Shown: positions 20,979-28,425, counted from the stretch's first letter. The stretch: DNA of 64,000 nucleotides from Myxococcus xanthus (GCF_006402735.1 NZ_CP017174.1:1739001-1803000), one strand, 5' to 3'. Program-made: numbers and translations. Notes: generated by a model not told the origin, from the letters alone.

Positions 20979-21587
20979 TCACGGGGCTGGCGGCGGGGCC
21001 ATTCCTGGCTGGGCCGGGGGGATGGCCCGGAGATATTCGTAGACGGCCTTCAGGTCCTGGTCGCGCATCTTCGCGTAGGTGGGCCAGGGCATCACCGGGA
21101 TGATGGCTCCGTGTTCACGGCCTGTCCGCATCAGCGCCAGGAACGCCTCGAAGGTCATGCCGCCTGGGAGACCCTGCACATCCGGGGTGATGTTGGAGGA
21201 GACGAGGCCTGGACCGAACGGCTTTCCTCCCGCGAGGAAGTTCGTGGTGTTGATCTGCTCGGGTTCGCCCTGATACGGGTCGCCTCCGGGGAGATAGCCC
21301 GGCTGGGTGTGACAGTCGCTACAGCCGGCCTGGGCATTGAGGATGTAGCTCCCCAATCCCACCAGGTTCCGGTCCAGGCCTTCCAGCTTCAACGGCACGG
21401 GCGAGATTCGAAGCCCGATGTCGATGCGCTCCTGGTCCTCGGCGCCCACGGGAATCTGGGCCTGCTCTCCTCCAGGAGGCCCCTCCTGGGCGGAGCCATC
21501 CGATCCGCAGCCAACGCCGATACCTCCCGCGACGCCCAGGAGGACCCAGCCCGCCGTCACCCACCGTCCCATCCGCGCATGCATCAT
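20979..21587 (-). CDS. cytochrome c lipoprotein
   Basis: About 202 residues from ATG 21587 (a second ATG follows directly). A hydrophobic N-terminus ends in GIGVGC, a lipobox. One haem motif, CSDCH, with a later Met-rich MPWPTYAKMRDQDLKAVYEYLRAI, the usual C-terminal helix of class I cytochromes c of the kind found in dehydrogenase electron chains. GGGGACGG lies upstream. The open frame upstream covers the tRNA-Ser-like region and is not coding. Confidence 0.82.
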   Translation of the reverse strand: MMHARMGRWVTAGWVLLGVAGGIGVGCGSDGSAQEGPPGGEQAQIPVGAEDQERIDIGLRISPVPLKLEGLDRNLVGLGSYILNAQAGCSDCHTQPGYLPGGDPYQGEPEQINTTNFLAGGKPFGPGLVSSNITPDVQGLPGGMTFEAFLALMRTGREHGAIIPVMPWPTYAKMRDQDLKAVYEYLRAIPPAQPGMAPPPAP

Positions 21588-21732
21588 GTGTCCGTCCCCT
21601 TGTTTGGCCGGGGGGCCCCGGTGGCGGGATCGTAGGGACGCTCGGGGGGACTGCCATGCTGCGTGCCGGTGTCGCATCACGTCACGCTGCATACAGTCCC
21701 GTGTGGCCCGAGGACCGGCGGGGCATGCGCAG

Positions 21733-21819
21733 CGGAAGCCGGAGGACTCGAACCTCGGGCCGAAGAGCGGCTCGCACCCGTTAGCAGCGGGGCCTGGCGC
21801 CATCGCCAGTTCAGCTTCC
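21733..21819 (-). tRNA. tRNA-Ser(GCU)-like gene, possibly decayed
   Basis: On the minus strand an 87-nt sequence folds as a class II tRNA: acceptor GGAAGCT/GGCTTCC, a D arm CTGG/CCAG with GG in the loop, anticodon loop CTGCTAA (anticodon GCU), a long variable arm GCCG-CTCTT-CGGC and a T arm GAGG-TTCGAGT-CCTC. Defects are G instead of U at position 8, a C-U mismatch at 27-43, a C-C mismatch at 49-65, and CTG where CCA would be. It may be a pseudo-tRNA or a tRNA-like element. It lies downstream of the HNH gene, after a terminator. Confidence 0.6.
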
Positions 21820-21820
21820 A

Positions 21821-21856
21821 GAAAAACCGCCAGCAGCGACATCCCGCCTGCTGGCG
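21821..21856 (-). terminator. rho-independent terminator after the HNH gene
   Basis: CGCCAGCAG at 21828-21836 and CTGCTGGCG at 21848-21856 form a perfect 9-bp stem with an 11-nt loop. On the minus strand it is followed by TTTTT (21826-21822). It ends the tRNA array/HNH transcript just before the tRNA-Ser-like sequence. Confidence 0.7.
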
Positions 21857-21948
21857 CGCGGGGCGGCTGTCGGGGTGGGAGCCGCCTCTGGCGGACTCCC
21901 GGACCTCCGAGTGCATCCACCGCCGGGGCGGAACACTCAGGAGGCGGA

Positions 21949-21965
21949 AGCCACCTCGGGTGGCT
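21949..21965 (-). terminator. hairpin just after the HNH stop
   Basis: AGCCACC/GGTGGCT, a perfect 7-bp stem with a 3-nt loop that can extend by three pairs, 19 bp beyond the HNH stop. No T tract, so it may protect the 3' end more than terminate. Confidence 0.35.
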
Positions 21966-21983
21966 CCCCTTTCCCCCACGGCC

Positions 21984-22526
21984 TTACTCCTGCAGTTCCA
22001 CGTGCCAGTAGGCGACGTCCCTGAGGAACTTCGCCCAGGACATGGGCATGCCCTTCTCGAACAGGAACGTCAGGTGCATCGCCTCGGGCACCTTCTTCGG
22101 CTTCATGGGCGCCGTGCGCAGGGCCATGCGGGCCTGCTCCGGCGTCCGGTTGCCCTTCTTCTGATTGCAGGGCACGCACGCGATGACGATGTTCTCCCAG
22201 CTCGTCTTGCCACCCTGTGCGCGCGGCAGGACGTGGTCATACGTGGCCTCCGGGCGCGTCACCTTGATGCCGCAGTACTGGCAGCGGCAGTGGTCCCGCA
22301 GGTAGACGTTCTCCCGGCTGAACTTCACGCCTTTGGGCCGCCGGCGCAGGCCTCGGATGAAGCGGATGACGGAGGGCATGCGAATCTCCACCGTCACCGA
22401 GCGCACGACGCGGTCCTCGTACTCCTCGACCACCTCGACCTTGCCCTGGAAGATGAGCATCACCGCGCGTTGCCAGGGAACACGTGCGACAGGTTCGAAA
22501 GACTGACTCAGGACCAGCGTCTCCAT
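21984..22526 (-). CDS. HNH endonuclease domain protein
   Basis: A 180-residue protein. Residues about 75-130 are an HNH module: RDHCRCQYCG, TYDHVLPRAQGG, SWENIVIACVPCNQKKGNRTP, with both CxxC zinc knuckles and the catalytic His. The N-terminal 70 residues are a beta-rich domain seen in stand-alone bacterial HNH proteins, many of unknown role. It begins 22 bp after the last tRNA of the array, so it is probably on the same transcript. Its SD (GAGG) lies in the loop of a small hairpin, CACGA/TCGTG. The target is unknown. Confidence 0.85.
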   Translation of the reverse strand: METLVLSQSFEPVARVPWQRAVMLIFQGKVEVVEEYEDRVVRSVTVEIRMPSVIRFIRGLRRRPKGVKFSRENVYLRDHCRCQYCGIKVTRPEATYDHVLPRAQGGKTSWENIVIACVPCNQKKGNRTPEQARMALRTAPMKPKKVPEAMHLTFLFEKGMPMSWAKFLRDVAYWHVELQE

Positions 22527-22547
22527 GACACGATGCCTCGTGGGTTA

Positions 22548-22621
22548 TGCCGGAAGCGGGAGTCGAACCCGCACCCTCCAGGCTCTCGACCTGGTGCCTC
22601 TGCCAATTGGGCTACTCCGGC
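22548..22621 (-). tRNA. unusual class I tRNA with anticodon GAG
   Basis: Acceptor GCCGGAG/TTCCGGC, T arm GCGGG-TTCGACT-CCCGC, anticodon stem CCAGG/CCTGG. The loop TCGAGAG places GAG (Leu) at the anticodon, but with C at position 33 instead of the invariant U. Bacterial tRNA-Leu has a long variable arm; this one has five bases. Amino-acid identity is therefore uncertain. Discriminator A. Confidence 0.75.
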
Positions 22622-22631
22622 GTTGGTGAAG

Positions 22632-22702
22632 TGGATTCGCCGGGATTCGAACCCGGATCCCTCGGGTGCAAGCCGAGTGCTCTCCCCTTGAGCTACGTAC
22701 CC
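22632..22702 (-). tRNA. tRNA-Ala(UGC)
   Basis: Acceptor GGGTACG/CGAATCC with G3-U70, the alanine identity pair, and one A-A mismatch at 5-68. D arm GCTC/GAGC, anticodon loop CTTGCAC (UGC), T arm CCGGG-TTCGAAT-CCCGG, discriminator A. 71 nt, no encoded CCA. Confidence 0.88.
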
Positions 22703-22716
22703 ATGTGCTGCGAGAG

Positions 22717-22784
22717 CAGGCCGCCAGGGAATCGAACCCTGCATGCGCGGATTTGGAGTCCAAGCTGCTCCCAAAGCGCGGCCT
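22717..22784 (-). tRNA. tRNA-Trp(CCA)-like with a reduced D arm
   Basis: Acceptor AGGCCGC/GCGGCCT is perfect and the T arm CAGGG-TTCGATT-CCCTG is normal. Anticodon loop CTCCAAA gives CCA (Trp), but its stem holds only about four pairs. Between acceptor and anticodon stem there are 14 nt, too few for the usual linker plus D arm (a 3-bp GCT/AGC stem is possible). Total 68 nt. Either a decayed tRNA or a truncated tRNA-like RNA. Confidence 0.7.
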
Positions 22785-22835
22785 ATGACGAACTGCTCCC
22801 CAAGGAGCGCGCAAACGCTCTGAGGGGTGGAAAGG

Positions 22836-22911
22836 TGGAACCGGAGGCAGGCTTTGCACCTGCACCTGCGGAGTCAGAGTCCGCCATCCTTGCTGGTTGG
22901 ACGACTCCGGT
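22836..22911 (-). tRNA. tRNA-Gln(CUG), atypical T loop, CCA encoded
   Basis: Acceptor ACCGGAG/CTCCGGT, D arm GTCC/GGAT, anticodon arm GCGGA-CTCTGAC-TCCGC (CUG), T stem GCAGG/CCTGC. The T loop reads TGCAAAG in place of TTCGANT and the D loop lacks the GG pair, so the normal elbow contacts are missing. The 3' end is T-CCA, the only array member with CCA encoded. Confidence 0.75.
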
Positions 22912-22929
22912 ATGTGCTGCTGCTTCAGA

Positions 22930-23000
22930 TACCTCCGGAGGGATTCGAACCCTCGCCGTCCGCATATGAGGCAGATGCTCTACCAATGAGCTACGGAGGT
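22930..23000 (-). tRNA. tRNA with CAU anticodon (Met or modified Ile)
   Basis: Acceptor ACCTCCG/CGGAGGT, D arm GCTC/GAGC, anticodon arm TCTGC-CTCATAT-GCGGA, T arm GAGGG-TTCGAAT-CCCTC, discriminator A. Acceptor, D and T arms are almost the same as in the tRNA-Lys(CUU) at 28426-28496, so the two are paralogues that differ in anticodon. A CAU tRNA can be elongator Met or, after lysidine addition, Ile. Confidence 0.88.
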
Positions 23001-23076
23001 GTGTTGTGTGCCGCCCCAGGAAAGAGCAGACGGCATGCATTCATCACGACGATTCAGTTGTCAGATAGCCTGTCTG

Positions 23077-23147
23077 TCGGGGTACTCGGACTCGAACCGA
23101 GATTTCTCGCGTATCAGACGAGTGCCCTGCCCTTGAGCGATACCCCG
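23077..23147 (-). tRNA. tRNA-Ile(GAU)
   Basis: Acceptor CGGGGTA/TACCCCG, D arm GCTC/GGGC, anticodon arm CTCGT-CTGATAC-GCGAG (GAU), T arm CTCGG-TTCGAGT-CCGAG, discriminator A. All arms are intact. The C1-G72 pair is unusual for a tRNA-Ile. 71 nt. Confidence 0.88.
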
Positions 23148-23191
23148 TGAGGTGTGTGCGACTGGGCGTGGCGGGCCACGCTCGTGCTGCA

Positions 23192-23277
23192 TGGGGACGC
23201 TGGGAGTTGAACCCAGCGGGCCCTGTCAGGCTCGGGCTCTACAGGCCCGCGCGTCTCCCCTAACGCTCTACGTCCCC
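23192..23277 (-). tRNA. tRNA-Tyr(GUA)
   Basis: Class II tRNA: acceptor GGGGACG/CGTCCCC, D stem GCGT/ACGC, anticodon arm CGGGC-CTGTAGA-GCCCG (GUA), variable arm CCTG/CAGG, T arm CTGGG-TTCAACT-CCCAG, discriminator A. 86 nt. First member of the array, directly after the hairpin that follows the peptide gene. Confidence 0.9.
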
Positions 23278-23302
23278 GGAGGAGCGGGGGCCCTGAAAGC
23301 CA

Positions 23303-23337
23303 AGAGGCCGGGTCCCCTGGATGGGAGCCCGGCCTCT
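23303..23337 (-). terminator. strong hairpin between peptide gene and tRNA array 1
   Basis: AGAGGCCGGG with TCCC pairs with GGGA and CCCGGCCTCT, a stem of about 14 bp with one bulge. On the minus strand it is followed by TGGCTTTC, a weak T tract. The hairpin in front of array 2 (28641-28668) has the same core, GGCCGGGCTCCC and ACCCGGCC. It may attenuate transcription into the tRNAs, or be a processing site. Confidence 0.6.
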
Positions 23338-23372
23338 GCGTGGCTTGGCGCGCCGGTGATGGGGCGCGAGCG

Positions 23373-23531
23373 TCAGCAGGGTACGGGCGGATGGCCGCCA
23401 ATCCGGTCAAATCCCACGATGCACTTCGAATCGAAGCTCACAAGGGAGCAGGAGGCGGCGTCGAGCTGGGACCAGAGGTTGTTGCGATAGCTGCGCTTCA
23501 TCGGGTTCGTCTGCATCGTCAACGTCGTCAT
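23373..23531 (-). CDS. short peptide gene heading tRNA array 1
   Basis: A 52-residue peptide, MTTLTMQTNPMKRSYRNNLW onward, with three Cys in the C-terminal half and no signal or membrane segment. AGGAG lies 8 nt before the ATG and can pair with CTCCT just upstream (loop CGAA), which would hide the ribosome site. A GTCAGG-N16-CGTA motif lies 27 bp before the ATG. A 43-residue peptide at 28708-28839 holds the same position before array 2 and shares a W-x-x-[LI]-D-A-A core. Function unknown: leader peptide, precursor peptide or small effector are all possible. Confidence 0.6.
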   Translation of the reverse strand: MTTLTMQTNPMKRSYRNNLWSQLDAASCSLVSFDSKCIVGFDRIGGHPPVPC

Positions 23532-23557
23532 GGTCGCCGCTCCTTTCGAGGAGACTC

Positions 23558-23583
23558 TACGTCCGGTGATTTTCGTTCCTGAC
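23558..23583 (-). promoter_or_regulatory. ECF-type promoter motif for peptide 1/tRNA array 1
   Basis: GTCAGG (23583-23578) then 16 bp then CGTA (23561-23558) on the minus strand, with AAC after the first element. The same bipartite pattern precedes six other units in this window. The -10 element is 27 bp before the peptide ATG. Confidence 0.55.
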
Positions 23584-23839
23584 AAGGCTCGATGGTTCGG
23601 GCTTCACTGTGGCGCTTTATGTCCCCGTGGCAGGTGGTGTCGCCGAGACAAGGCATGCGGGTCGTCGCGCGGCCGTGCGCGGTCCTGGAGATAGGCGGGA
23701 TGCTCGGGTACGTGGCGGTGACGGGCTGGGGGCGGTGGCACTGAGTGTGTCGCATGGTGCTTGCGATAGGGCCCGGTGCGCCTTCATGCTTCCGACGCAG
23801 AACCCCATTGTCGGTTCTCAACCAGAAAGGTCGCCCTCC
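23584..23839. other. divergent intergenic region
   Basis: Between the array 1 promoter and the lipoprotein gene. A long frame on the plus strand (from 23609) runs into the lipoprotein gene but lacks coding features here. I see no RNA gene or clear repeat. Confidence 0.5.
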
Positions 23840-24361
23840 ATGCGTGGTGCATTTGGCAAATCCTCGTGGGCCGGCGGTGTCGTCTTGTTGGCGGGTGCGC
23901 TCGCCTCGTGCACGGAGCAGGCTCCACCGACATCAATGAACCTTCGAGAATTGAACATTGTCGACGCGCAAGGACAGACACGTGTCCGCATCGGGGCCCC
24001 CCTCCCGGGGCCACGTGCCGCGCCCGGTTATGGACTTCAGTTCCTGGGCCCGTCGGGCCAGGAAATGGGAGGGATTGGAATGCTGGACGAGCGAGGCTTC
24101 CACGGACTGTGTTTCGACAGCGCGGAGGGCTATGAGGCCGTGTGTGTCTCAACCATCCACGGGAGGCCCTCGATTCAACTTCGCTCGAACGATGGGAACT
24201 CCCCCCAAGAGCGCATCACTCTCGGTGTCAACGAGAGCGGCGTCGCGACCGTGGAGATCCGCGACGCCGCTGGCAAGACGCAAGTCCGATTGGAGGTCGG
24301 AAAGGACGGTCATACGCGCATCGAGGGTGTCAGCCCGCCCCTGACAAGCCATGCCCCCTAG
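23840..24361 (+). CDS. small lipoprotein with repeated beta strands
   Basis: A 173-residue protein from ATG 23840 with AAAGG upstream. Signal peptide with lipobox LASC. The mature part has beta-hairpin repeats of the type LNIVDAQGQTRVRIG and VEIRDAAGKTQVRLEV, as in phage tail fibre-like or beta-solenoid surface proteins. Codon use is less GC-biased than in the core genes, which suggests acquisition. Function unknown. Confidence 0.7.
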   Translation: MRGAFGKSSWAGGVVLLAGALASCTEQAPPTSMNLRELNIVDAQGQTRVRIGAPLPGPRAAPGYGLQFLGPSGQEMGGIGMLDERGFHGLCFDSAEGYEAVCVSTIHGRPSIQLRSNDGNSPQERITLGVNESGVATVEIRDAAGKTQVRLEVGKDGHTRIEGVSPPLTSHAP

Positions 24362-24564
24362 ACTCCGCGCTGACGGCCCTCATGCCGGTCGAGTCCCGAG
24401 TCGTGTGTAGTCGGTGAAGAGCCCCCCTGTGTCAGGGAGTTTGTCGCCGCTGCGGTGCGCGCCTCGCTCGCTTTGGCGCACGGTTCGACGCGGCCTTGAC
24501 GCCCCCATGTCGCAGCGACCGAATTTTGGATAGGCACAGGGAGTTGAGCGAAGCAGATTCCAGA

Positions 24565-24601
24565 CTCGTTGCCGCCACAGAAAGGCGGTGGCGGCAACGA
24601 G
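24565..24601. terminator. 14-bp perfect inverted repeat between convergent lipoprotein genes
   Basis: CTCGTTGCCGCCAC at 24565-24578 and GTGGCGGCAACGAG at 24588-24601 with a 9-nt loop. No T tract. Its place between two convergent genes suits a bidirectional transcription stop, but a mobile-element end or protein-binding site is possible. Confidence 0.5.
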
Positions 24602-24653
24602 CGAGGGACGGAGACCGTCATCCGGTCCCACGCCCCACCTCACACCTCAGGGC

Positions 24654-26144
24654 TCAAGGGCCGCACTGCGCGGGGCCTGAGTTATCAGAGAACACGTTCC
24701 CCAGGCTCGGCGCGGTGAAATCCGTGGTGAAGGTGTCATAGTTGGGGGTCTTCGCACGAGTGATTCCGCACCCCATGGAGTGACGGAGCGTGGTCTGGGT
24801 AATGATGGGACCCTTGTCAACGATTACCCTGACGTTCGCGTCTGGGTTCCCATCGCTCGCGCGCGAGCCGCCGTACTCGACCACGGCCCGCGTCAGCTTG
24901 CTAGCAGCCGTCGCCATCTCGCCGAACACAAGGCCCTGCCAATGGCCAGACATGGGGAACTCCGCGTCGGCCGTCAGCGTGATGGGGGCCTCGGCCGTTC
25001 CCTCGGCGCGCAGATTTCCACCCTCTCCCGTGCCAATCTCGAAGTAGCTCAGGCGACCGAAGCGCAGCGTGACTCCCGGGCTCAACGTCAGCGTCGGAGT
25101 GGTTGCGCCATCGACATAGACGGAGTCCTCCATGGCGTAGGGGACGCCAACGTTGACCCAGGTCTGCGAGCGGTCCACCTGCCCGCCCGGCGACCGGATG
25201 ACGTTGCGTCCGTTGGACATGAAAACACTGTCACCCGGGAGGCTTCCGAGCTGGTTGACTCCCATGTAGATGGGGGCATTCGCCACGTCCGTCACCGTCA
25301 GCCCCATTGAGTTCGAGCCGAAGGCACCTTCGTGCATGAACGTGATGCCCTGGGACGCGCTGTGCTGAATCGTCACGTCCTGAAAGTTGGGACGCACGGT
25401 GCTTCCACTCACGATGATGCAGGCATCGTTCGCGGTGCCGTAGCCCGAATTCGAACCACAGTACTCAACGACGGCGTGGGAGATGCTGCTGGAGGTGGCC
25501 CCTTCCAAGAAGTACACGCCCTGCCACTGGCCCGGAGCCGGCGAGTCGGCATTCGTCGTGAAAGTCACCGGCTTCTCCGCTGTCCCCTGGACCCGGAGCG
25601 TCCCGCCCTCGCTGCCGTAGCCGATCTCGATTGATGCGCCATGCTCAAAGCGGATGATGCACCCCGCCTCGATGGTGAGCACCGGGGTGCCGGAACCCGC
25701 AACGACAATGTCATCAAGGACGATATGCGGGTTGTCCACCTCGCGCCACGTCTCGCTGGTCAAGATGCTTCCGTTTGAGTGAATGGCCCCCCGAACCGTT
25801 AGCGTCAGGTTCCCGCTCTTGTTCCCCGACGCAGCGGTGACCGTCGCAGTCCCAGCCCCCATTCCCGTCACCCTCCCGTCCCGCTCCACACGCACGACGG
25901 AGGGTTCGCTCGAACTCCAGGTAACGTCGTCAAGCATCACCGGCTGGCCACGGCTGTCCCGCCCCGCGGCGGTCAACGCGAGCACTTCATTGACAGCGAG
26001 AGTGCTCTTGCTCCCCGCGACGGTGATGGTGGTGTCCGTAGGCGTGGGCCTGGGAGGGGGCGGATCATCTCCCTTGCCAGGGTCGGCGCCACAGCCAGCA
26101 ATGAAGAGGGAAACGAGCAAACAACGCATACGCGAAGCGCGCAT
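24654..26144 (-). CDS. lipoprotein with Ig-like and beta-helix domains
   Basis: A 496-residue exported lipoprotein (lipobox IAGC). After a Pro-rich linker comes a Big-2-type Ig domain (VTWSSSEPSVVRVERDGRVTGMGAGTATVTA), then two long repeats of a right-handed beta-helix: ILTSETWREVDNPHIVLDD, TLRVQGTAEKPVTFT, GQWQGVYFLEG, HAVVEYCGSN and their second copies QTWVNVGVPYAMEDSVYVDG, NLRAEGTAEAPITLT, GHWQGLVFGEM, RAVVEYGGS. Likely a cell-surface or outer-membrane-anchored structure protein; ligand unknown. Such proteins are numerous in myxobacteria. Confidence 0.85.
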   Translation of the reverse strand: MRASRMRCLLVSLFIAGCGADPGKGDDPPPPRPTPTDTTITVAGSKSTLAVNEVLALTAAGRDSRGQPVMLDDVTWSSSEPSVVRVERDGRVTGMGAGTATVTAASGNKSGNLTLTVRGAIHSNGSILTSETWREVDNPHIVLDDIVVAGSGTPVLTIEAGCIIRFEHGASIEIGYGSEGGTLRVQGTAEKPVTFTTNADSPAPGQWQGVYFLEGATSSSISHAVVEYCGSNSGYGTANDACIIVSGSTVRPNFQDVTIQHSASQGITFMHEGAFGSNSMGLTVTDVANAPIYMGVNQLGSLPGDSVFMSNGRNVIRSPGGQVDRSQTWVNVGVPYAMEDSVYVDGATTPTLTLSPGVTLRFGRLSYFEIGTGEGGNLRAEGTAEAPITLTADAEFPMSGHWQGLVFGEMATAASKLTRAVVEYGGSRASDGNPDANVRVIVDKGPIITQTTLRHSMGCGITRAKTPNYDTFTTDFTAPSLGNVFSDNSGPAQCGP

Positions 26145-26276
26145 GGCACTTCCTCCAAAGGGTGAGTATTGCGCGCCTCTGTATCGGTGCGGGCTACGTG
26201 GAGACTCAAGCCCTATCCGGCCTTCCAGGCGGAGAGTGGAAAGGTGGCTAGTGGTTTTCCACGAGGCGCAACGCTC

Positions 26277-27149
26277 TCAGTCCTGCGCCCCCCAGAACGC
26301 GGCGATCAACTGGGCTCGGCTCTGATTGCCAGACTTCTTGAGGATGTCCGTGATGTGCACCTCCACCGTGCGCTCGGCGCACCGGAGGCGGTTCGCGATG
26401 TCCCGGTTCGAGATTCCCTGAACGACAAGCTCCAGGACCTCGGCCTGGCGGGCCGTGAGCGCCCCGTGCCAGGCAGGGAACCGTCTGCGAGCCCCCGTGG
26501 CGCTCTTTCCTCGAGGCATTCTCAGGAGCGCACTGACCTCCGCCTGGAGATGGGAGATTCGTTCCAGCATCAGCAGGTGGGCCTGGCTGGCCACCTCGCT
26601 TCCGAGAGCGAAGGCCGTTCGGGAGGGCGGGAGCAGGAACCGATAGACGGCTCGACGTGGCGCGAGCTCCAACTCCACCTGAGCCCGGGGCAGGCCGATG
26701 AGCCGTGGCGAGTTCGCGAGCGAGGCGCTGCAGATGCGGAAGAACGCCGGCGAATCGCGCCAATCATCCGGCAGCGAAAGTTCGAGCTGGAGCCGATCCG
26801 GCCCGAGCAGCTTGCTCCGGACCATTATCCGAGGATGCGCCCAGCTCCCGACGGAAATCACCAACCGGAGGAGCTGAAGAGGCGAAAGCACCCGTCGGGC
26901 CACCGCCAGTATCTCGGGGATTTGCTCGTTCACCGCCAGGGCGAACTGCTCGACGCCCCCCAGCGGACTCCATGCTTGTTCGATCCGGTCGTTGAATTCG
27001 CAGAAGGCATCCCAACTGATTCTACGAAGCGGTCCGGTCAGCTCGCGCTCCTCGACGGACGGCCTACCCAGGAGCGTCGCGCGAGGGACTCCATGGCGTT
27101 CGGAGACGTACAGCCCAGCCTTGATGACAGAGATAGGGACGTGATTCAA
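26277..27149 (-). CDS. LuxR-type transcriptional regulator
   Basis: A 290-residue protein. The C-terminal 60 residues are a LuxR/NarL helix-turn-helix: LTARQAEVLELVVQGISNRDIANRLRCAERTVEVHITDILKKSG. The N-terminal 220 residues resemble the ligand domain of AraC/Arabinose-binding-like regulators seen in myxobacteria (VPRATLLGRPSVEERELTGPLRRISWDAFCEFNDRIE) and carry no phospho-acceptor receiver motif. Its targets are unknown; the beta-helix lipoprotein gene lies 132 bp downstream on the same strand. Confidence 0.82.
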   Translation of the reverse strand: MNHVPISVIKAGLYVSERHGVPRATLLGRPSVEERELTGPLRRISWDAFCEFNDRIEQAWSPLGGVEQFALAVNEQIPEILAVARRVLSPLQLLRLVISVGSWAHPRIMVRSKLLGPDRLQLELSLPDDWRDSPAFFRICSASLANSPRLIGLPRAQVELELAPRRAVYRFLLPPSRTAFALGSEVASQAHLLMLERISHLQAEVSALLRMPRGKSATGARRRFPAWHGALTARQAEVLELVVQGISNRDIANRLRCAERTVEVHITDILKKSGNQSRAQLIAAFWGAQD

Positions 27150-27249
27150 GACGAAGAGCTGAGTGTCAGTCTCGGTTCAGAGAAACGGGGGCACCCTATT
27201 ACTCCCCGAGGGACTCTACAAATTTGTGCGCCCCCAGTGCCCGAGATAG

Positions 27250-27783
27250 GTAAGCGTTCAGGGGGGGCTGGGCGGTTGAAGAAGGAGCAGGCCATCAGCC
27301 GGCGGGAGGCTTGTCGCTCGCTGACGCGGCGTGGGACATGAGACACGGCCTGTCGTGGCCGAGGTCGACCCCAAGGATGCGCGCATCGCGGAGCTCGAGC
27401 GTCAGGTCGAGGAGCTGACTCGACTGGTGCGGGAGCTCAGGGAACAGTTGCGGCGGAACTCGGGCAACTCGAACCGGCCACCGTCGAGCGACACGCTGGG
27501 GCAGCGGACCGAGCGGCGCAGGCAGTGCGGGAGTGGGAAGAAGCGCGGCGGTCAGCCGGGACACAAAGGCCTGACACGCGCGCTTGTTGCCGAGGAGAAG
27601 GTGAGCGAGTTCAAGCACCTCTTCCCGTCCGAGTGTGAGAATTGCTGGGTTCCCCTCTCACGCGATGGCGGCACGCGGGGGCTGACGAAGAAATGCAGCT
27701 CGCGGCTTGTCTCGGTGCCGTTCGGCGTAACGACAGAACGCTCTCGAGCCAGCGCCAACACACTCCTGGCGTGCGGCAGGTAG
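27250..27783 (+). pseudogene. IS66-family element remnant (left end and transposase N-terminus)
   Basis: GTAAGCGTTCAGGG at 27250 is like the terminal repeat of IS66 elements. The frame from 27331 encodes IAELERQVEELTRLVRELREQ then a GNSNRPPSSD motif and KKRGGQPGHKG, the leucine-zipper and zinc-finger start of the IS66 transposase. It stops being IS66-like at about 27650 and ends at 27783; the catalytic part is missing. The break runs into a second, ISAs1-like remnant. Confidence 0.8.
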
Positions 27784-28200
27784 TGCTGCACGCCAGGGAA
27801 GTGCTTCACGTCAAATGCCCAACCGCGTCGTTGCTCTTCTCGGACATGGCCTGCTTCCTCCCCACTGTCCGTGCGCGAATCGCACAAGGGCTCTGCCCGC
27901 GCCTCATCCAGCACGTCTTTGCTACCCACGACGCACAGCCTCTCGCACACCGCGGCGTGCGAGGGCCCCCGGTTGCCCGTGAGGGGCAGGGCATGGCGCA
28001 TCCCCCGGCCTTCACGATGCCGTCGGCCAGTGCGCCCGTCAGGAGGTTCGCGTCGCCTGTTACCACGGTGTCGGTCAACTCCAGCAGGCTCAGCAGGTCC
28101 GCGGCTGCGTCGATGACCAGAATCCCGCGTTCTTTGATGCTCCCAACACGACTCAGGTCCACCCCGCCGACCCCATCCTTTGGTGCTTGAGAATGCCTCC
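27640..28200 (-). pseudogene. ISAs1-family transposase remnant, frameshifted
   Basis: On the minus strand one frame reads ILVIDAAADLLSLLELTDTVVTGDANLL, like the ALLDLLDLxGALVTIDAMG segment of ISAs1 transposases. A different frame further on reads FDVKHFPGVQHY, VVTPNGTETSRELHFFVS, like the later WPGLKS... RYYISS part. Frame changes and missing ends make it a broken copy. No terminal repeats found. Confidence 0.6.
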
Positions 28201-28346
28201 AAGCACAAGTTCCGTTCGTCATTAAGCCTTCCGGCACGACGCCCACCGGACGGTTACGAAGGAAGAGGGACAGATGTCTGCTGCCCAGCCGAGGCGACAT
28301 CTTTCCTGACACAGGGGGCTACCGGTTGGTAGGGCCCTTCGTTCAG

Positions 28347-28419
28347 CTCCCCGGGAGGGATTCGAACCCTCGACCCCGCGGTTAACAGCCGCGTGCTCTG
28401 CCAGTTGAGCTGCCGGGGA
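28347..28419 (-). tRNA. tRNA-Asn(GUU)
   Basis: Acceptor TCCCCGG/CCGGGGA, D arm GCTC/GAGC, anticodon arm CGCGG-CTGTTAA-CCGCG (GUU), T arm GAGGG-TTCGAAT-CCCTC, discriminator G as usual for Asn. Position 8 is C instead of U. 73 nt, no encoded CCA. Confidence 0.9.
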
Positions 28420-28425
28420 ATGCGA

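Noticed and set aside
22785-22835. Hairpin between the Trp-like and Gln tRNAs (GAGCG/CGCTC within CCCC/GGGG) as a separate RNA gene
   Set aside because: Short and without conserved features; more likely a spacer or processing structure.
22545-23277. Open frames across the tRNA array
   Set aside because: Their sequence is explained by tRNA stems and loops; the predicted peptides only repeat translated T arms (FEP/EPG-type).
22548-23531. CRISPR array
   Set aside because: Repeated segments are tRNA T arms of varied sequence with uneven spacing; no direct repeats.
24426-24454. Another GTCAGG-type promoter motif
   Set aside because: No CGTM at 15-16 bp and no gene start downstream in a suitable place.
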